Source: Mucilaginibacter sp. (GTDB lineage: Bacteria > Bacteroidota > Bacteroidia > Sphingobacteriales > Sphingobacteriaceae). From it: a stretch of 64,000 nt of DNA. The stretch covers positions 1 to 64,000 of the forward strand of contig JARLHA010000059.1 of the NCBI GenBank assembly GCA_031292485.1, written 5' to 3'. Within the stretch, counting starts at the first letter, position 1; each line of letters opens with the position of its first letter. Shown here piece by piece: positions 61,010 through 64,000 of the stretch. The translations under genes and the position numbers were made by a program. The notes under the pieces were generated by a model. That model was not told the DNA's origin. It searched no databases and was given only the letters and a program-made list of their open reading frames with translations.

Positions 61010-61089
61010 TGCTCGTCCTTCTAAGTTTCTAACCCCATCCCTTATTTCTTATATGAGTTTTAATTGCCAAATTTGGGGAAAGCATTTTT

Positions 61090-61293
61090 ATGAAACTAAA
61101 AGTTATTATACATGCTGCTGAAGAAGGTGGTTTGTGGGCCGAAGTTCCTGCTTTACCAGGATGCGTAACGCAAGCCGAAACCATGGAGGAATTGATACCT
61201 AACATATATGAAGCAGTTGAGGGGTGCCTGATGGTTGAAATAGAGCCGGATTCTATCGGGGAACACGACACTGTTTTGGAGTTAGCCGTATGA
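61090..61293 (+). CDS. hicB: HicB-family antitoxin
   Basis: A 67-residue protein with the HicB partial RNase-H-like fold: MKLKVIIHAAEEGGLWAEVP, ALPGCVTQAETMEELIPNIYEAV, then EIEPDSIGEHDTVLEL. It is of the short type without a DNA-binding C-terminal domain. It should bind and block a HicA mRNA interferase. The stop overlaps a hicA start by ATGA, the usual arrangement with coupled translation, but that hicA is cut to 12 codons. So this antitoxin is an orphan, unless a partner exists elsewhere. Confidence 0.87.
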   Translation: MKLKVIIHAAEEGGLWAEVPALPGCVTQAETMEELIPNIYEAVEGCLMVEIEPDSIGEHDTVLELAV

Positions 61294-61328
61294 AAACCTT
61301 AAGTGGGAAAAAGTTTATTAAAATTTAA
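61290..61328 (+). pseudogene. hicA: hicA toxin, 5' fragment
   Basis: ATG at 61290 overlaps the hicB stop and opens MKTLSGKKFIKI followed by TAA at 61326-61328. This is the standard N terminus of HicA (MKxLSGKxFxKLLEKNGW...). The rest of the first helix and NGW are missing. The continuation lies 1.27 kb downstream at 62593-62742, so the gene has been interrupted or rearranged. Confidence 0.8.
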
Positions 61329-61354
61329 AGACTACGAATATAGTTCTGCATTTA

Positions 61355-62470
61355 TTATTCACTTAAATAGGTGAGTTGTGCGGAAATGTCTTTGTACGTT
61401 ATATCTTGAGCATAAACTTTGTTTAGATGCTTTAATGCTTGTTGTTTGTCGCCTAACTCGTGATAAATTGAGCCTAATAAATAATGTGTTAATTTAAGGT
61501 CATCATCAAGGTTTCTTTTTAATAGTGGAGCTTTTTTTAATGCCTCAATTGCAAGATCAGGTTTTTTGAGTTCAACAAAGCATCCGGCTATCGCGTTTAA
61601 TGCTTTCAGGAAGTTAGATGAATTTTCTTTAATTGTTTGCAAATAAAACACCGCGCTATCATAGTCTTTTACCGCAAATAAGCCTTTTGATATTGCAAAC
61701 TTTACAGCCTCGTCTTGCGGGTCTATCTCGAGAAATTTCTCATAATAACTAATGCTCTTATTAAGAGCGTCATCGGTAGTAAGCTGTTCATAGCTATGAG
61801 CAAGGAAAAGAATTGTACGCTTGTCCCTCGGTGTGTTGTCAAATGCTCGTTCAAAATAAACAATAGCCTCTTTGTAGCACGATAAATTATAATTGGCTAA
61901 ACCAACTAAATGGTTTATTGCAAAGTCGTTAATTTCTACTAACGCTAAAGACGATAGCGTGTTTATAGTTTCAATATATCGGTATTTAGAAAACAGTTTT
62001 TGACCTTTTATTAGTGTTATCCTCTTTACGTTAATCGGGTTGGTGTTTACCTTATATTGATAGAAACACAGGGCCGAAACGGCCAATAGTCCCAACCAAG
62101 TAATTGTAAAACAAAGAACGATAGTGGTCGCCCAGGCAAATAGCATTAAACACCCATTTTGACCGCTTATTTGTTTGTACTCAAAGAGTAAATCAAAATA
62201 TTTAGGGCTTAAATTGTCAGCGTTATAAAATTGTGGGATAGAATTTGTGTATGAAGATGCGGGAGAGGCGTATGTTTTTCTTGAGGTGGCTTTACCATAA
62301 GAAGTATAGCTAATACCGGTTTTGGGAATACTTGCCGTTGTGTATGAGCGACCTTTTGCATTAACACCCATGCGGAAACCTTTGCCGCCAATACTTGTAC
62401 CAATACCCGATTTACTAAAATTCAGGTTAACAGGGCCCATTTTTACGGTCTTTCTGAATCTAAACCCCAT
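61355..62470 (-). CDS. DUF4236 and tetratricopeptide-repeat membrane protein
   Basis: A 371-residue protein. Residues 1-55 are a DUF4236 domain (MGFRFRKTVKMGPVNLNFSK, then SGIGTSIGGKGFRMGVNAKG, IPKTGISYTSYG), which usually starts small proteins of unknown function. A Ser/Thr/Tyr-rich linker and a hydrophobic pair of helices (about 108-136) follow. From about 150 to the end are five or six TPR units (NYNLSCYKEAIVYFERAFDN, KSISYYEKFLEIDPQDEAVK, LLGSIYHELGDKQQALKHL). It lies on the opposite strand between the two halves of hicA and so seems to be the inserted cargo. No transposase is present. Confidence 0.8.
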   Translation of the reverse strand: MGFRFRKTVKMGPVNLNFSKSGIGTSIGGKGFRMGVNAKGRSYTTASIPKTGISYTSYGKATSRKTYASPASSYTNSIPQFYNADNLSPKYFDLLFEYKQISGQNGCLMLFAWATTIVLCFTITWLGLLAVSALCFYQYKVNTNPINVKRITLIKGQKLFSKYRYIETINTLSSLALVEINDFAINHLVGLANYNLSCYKEAIVYFERAFDNTPRDKRTILFLAHSYEQLTTDDALNKSISYYEKFLEIDPQDEAVKFAISKGLFAVKDYDSAVFYLQTIKENSSNFLKALNAIAGCFVELKKPDLAIEALKKAPLLKRNLDDDLKLTHYLLGSIYHELGDKQQALKHLNKVYAQDITYKDISAQLTYLSE

Positions 62471-62592
62471 AATGATTTTGTGATTAAGGTGATTGAATAT
62501 TGCAAACGTAAAAAAATGATTAAGATTAAACTTGTCTAAGTTAACATTTACATGGGTGATTAAGTTAACAATTTGAATTAGGGATTATAAAT

Positions 62593-62742
62593 CTAAAATG
62601 AATTAACGGCAGTCATCATATTTTCACTCACACGGGGAAAACCGAAATAATTTCGGTTCCTGTTCACAAAAATGAAGATCTCAAGATTGGCTTGCAGAAA
62701 AAGTTGATGAGTATAGCAGAAATAGGCGAAGAAGAGCTGTAA
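62593..62742 (+). pseudogene. hicA: hicA toxin, 3' fragment
   Basis: In frame from 62593: LK-stop-INGSHHIFTHTGKT, then EIISVPVHKNEDLKIGLQKK, then LMSIAEIGEEEL and TAA at 62740-62742. This is the core and end of HicA: the GSHH motif with its catalytic His, the VPVH..(K)DLKIG strand, and the C-terminal helix. The in-frame TGA at 62599-62601 occupies the place where HicA proteins usually have Arg (…LKRIxGSHH). No start codon precedes it. It is not expressed as a toxin in this state. Confidence 0.8.
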
Positions 62743-62753
62743 TAAACCAAGGG

Positions 62754-62807
62754 GAACAAAAAAATTACAATAAAAGAAGATTTCTATTTGAACAAAAGGG
62801 GTTTTAA
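62754..62807 (+). repeat. ybeY 3'-end repeat, right (diverged) copy
   Basis: AACAAAAAAATTACAATAAA then AGAAGATTTCTATTTGAACA resembles the end of ybeY. In one frame it encodes KKITIKEDFYLNKRGF against QKMTQKEDLYLNRRSF of YbeY: 10 of 16 identical. It has no start and lost its stop by one base. It may be the displaced original ybeY tail. The remaining gap 62471-62858 has only this and the hicA fragment. Confidence 0.6.
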
Positions 62808-62858
62808 TGGCTAATTTTACCTTTATTATACTCCTTTTGAAACCAATCTTTTAAAAAC

Positions 62859-63368
62859 ATGAAAATACTTTTTTTAATTTTTGCAACGATGCTTTTTGCA
62901 CCGTCTTCAGTTTATGATTTCAAATTGAAAAACATCGATGGACAGGATTTTTCGCTGGCCAAATACAGAGGGAAAAAAGTGTTGGTGGTTAACACTGCAT
63001 CCAAATGCGGCTTTACGCCACAATACGCCGAATTACAAAAATTGGCAGACCTTTACAAAGACAAATTGGTTGTTGTGGGCTTTCCCGCCAATAACTTTGG
63101 GCAACAGGAACCGGGAACCGCCACAGAGATCAAAACATTTTGTTCGAAAAACTTCGGCGTAACCTTCCCGCTGAGTGAAAAGGTAAGCGTTAAAGGCGAT
63201 GATATTTGCCCTTTGTTTAAGTTCCTGACGGAAGCACCCAACCCTGACTTTACAGGTGAGATTAAATGGAACTTTGAAAAGTTCCTGATCGATGAGAATG
63301 GCAAACTTATCCACCGTTTCCGCTCACAAACAACACCACTTTCTCCTGACATCACAAAGTATTTGTAA
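62859..63368 (+). CDS. Glutathione peroxidase-family protein
   Basis: A 169-residue thioredoxin-fold peroxidase. The peroxidatic Cys50 is in NTASKCGFTPQYAELQKLAD; GFPANNFGQQEPG gives the Gln and WNFEKFLID the Trp of the tetrad; Cys91 (TFCSKNFGV) may be the resolving Cys, which would make it thioredoxin-dependent. A hydrophobic N terminus (1-17) looks like a signal or anchor, so a periplasmic location is likely. It detoxifies hydroperoxides. It is monocistronic with a terminator 20 bp downstream. Confidence 0.92.
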   Translation: MKILFLIFATMLFAPSSVYDFKLKNIDGQDFSLAKYRGKKVLVVNTASKCGFTPQYAELQKLADLYKDKLVVVGFPANNFGQQEPGTATEIKTFCSKNFGVTFPLSEKVSVKGDDICPLFKFLTEAPNPDFTGEIKWNFEKFLIDENGKLIHRFRSQTTPLSPDITKYL

Positions 63369-63387
63369 CCCGGGATTAAAGATTTTC

Positions 63388-63420
63388 AGCCGCCTCAATT
63401 TTTTTGAGACGGCTTTTCTT
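63388..63420 (+). terminator. Intrinsic terminator after glutathione peroxidase
   Basis: AGCCGCCTCAA (63388-63398) pairs with TTGAGACGGCT, with a T-rich loop and a TTTTCTT tail. Confidence 0.85.
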
Positions 63421-63570
63421 ATTTACCCCCTAAAGCCCCCTGCAATTTTTATTAAAATGTGTTGGTATATCTATTACCCGCAGTTGTATATACATTAAGC
63501 CCGTTGGTGTAATTTATTACCACCCTGTTTAATTTTAACTTAGCTTTATACTCAACTTAATTAAGTTAAC

Positions 63571-63606
63571 AAACCATTGTTCGCCAAAGGCCGCGAACAA
63601 TGGTTT
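63571..63606. terminator. Hairpin upstream of the decarboxylase gene
   Basis: AAACCATTGTTCGC (63571-63584) and its exact complement (63593-63606) form a 14-bp stem with an 8-base loop. A short T run follows only weakly. A second palindrome, AACTTAATTAAGTT, precedes it (63554-63567). It could be a terminator or a leader structure. Nothing else was recognised in 63421-63671. Confidence 0.5.
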
Positions 63607-63671
63607 TGTATCTATTATTTGAACCATTTTTTTGCAATAAAAAATTAATCATCACCTAAGCCCTTATCCCA

Positions 63672-64000
63672 ATGCAAAACCAACAATTTACCGTAGCCGA
63701 CTATTTGTTAACCCGTTTAAAGCAATTGAATGTGACGGATGTGTTTCAAATTCCGGGAGATTATGTAAAACATTTCACTCAGGCCCTGGAGTATTTTGAA
63801 GGGGTTAATGCAATTGGTGCTGTTAACGAGCTGGATGCTGCGTACGCCGCCGATGCCTACGGGCGCACGCGTGGGCTCGGCGCTGTTTCGTTGCAATATG
63901 GCGTAAGCACGTTCAGCGCCCTTAATGCCATTGCCGGCGCTTATGTAGAACGCAGCCCCGTGGTGGTAATCAGCGCTTGTCCCGGCGCGGATGCGCGGCA
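63672..64000 (+). CDS. ThDP-dependent alpha-keto acid decarboxylase (3' end outside window)
   Basis: The first ~109 residues of a thiamine-diphosphate enzyme, starting MQNQQFTVADYLLTRLKQLN. The N-terminal PYR domain shows VTDVFQIPGDYVKHFTQALE, the conserved Glu region AVNELDAAYAADAYGRTRGL, and YGVSTFSALNAIAGAYVERS, VVVISA. These match the pyruvate/indolepyruvate/phenylpyruvate decarboxylase group (GDYN-type start, here GDYV) more than acetolactate synthase. The product cannot be specified without the rest. The frame is open to the window end. Confidence 0.85.
   Translation, partial: MQNQQFTVADYLLTRLKQLNVTDVFQIPGDYVKHFTQALEYFEGVNAIGAVNELDAAYAADAYGRTRGLGAVSLQYGVSTFSALNAIAGAYVERSPVVVISACPGADAR

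Overview
The window looks like a piece of a Bacteroidota chromosome, most likely Sphingobacteriaceae (Mucilaginibacter/Pedobacter-like). The signs are moderate GC, many genes of Bacteroidota type (DUF5686, DUF4175, DUF2007, a stand-alone DsbD alpha domain, a short phosphatidylserine decarboxylase), promoters with the TAnnTTTG -7 element instead of a sigma70 -10, and almost no Shine-Dalgarno sequences. No prophage, CRISPR array or complete large mobile element was seen. The taxonomic call is inference from gene content; no marker gene was compared.

Layout. 1-2.2 kb: a family of secreted WXXGXW/Gln-rich repeat proteins (one cut by the window edge, one complete, one decayed). 2.2-7.4 kb: apaG, dusB, a CPBP protease, and phospholipid synthesis (cdsA, psd). 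7.6-10.8 kb: a radical SAM protein and a three-gene membrane protein/histidine kinase/response regulator operon. 10.8-19.3 kb: a MITE-like element, a small Cys/Pro-tailed protein, a phosphoesterase, a LUD protein, ftsH, rsfS, birA and a split DsbD system. 19.3-20.1 kb: a REP-associated tyrosine transposase with its palindromes. 20.2-36.5 kb: pfkA, envelope proteins, an S41 protease, YgiD, a Crp-like regulator, two glycosyltransferases, a DUF5686 protein, DedA and an M14 peptidase. 36.7-49.7 kb: recQ, murF, thiL, nadA and nadB (divergent), tRNA-Gly(CCC), a gamma carbonic anhydrase, an Ig-like lipoprotein and mnmG. 49.7-56.6 kb: an ABC-F protein, a Mla-type lipid transporter (mlaE-mlaF-mlaD) and a MarR-regulated MFS exporter. 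56.8-64 kb: DUF4175/RsbW-like/ybeY, a disrupted hicBA locus, glutathione peroxidase and the start of a ThDP-dependent decarboxylase.

The most interesting signals are non-coding or broken. (1) Three perfect and one degenerate copy of the parS-like palindrome TGTTCCACGTGGAACA lie within about 410 bp upstream of mnmG, one of them inside a small coding gene. This suggests a ParB loading site near the chromosome origin. An AT-rich 408-bp nadA/nadB intergenic region about 6 kb away carries several near-consensus DnaA boxes and is a tentative oriC candidate. (2) A hicA toxin gene is split: its first 12 codons overlap the end of hicB, its last ~46 codons lie 1.27 kb further on, and a reverse-strand DUF4236-TPR gene sits between. 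The whole locus is flanked by two diverged copies of the 3' end of ybeY, as if a module had been inserted at the end of that gene. (3) Several REP/BIME-like palindromic families and a 201-bp MITE-like element occupy the gene-free stretches.
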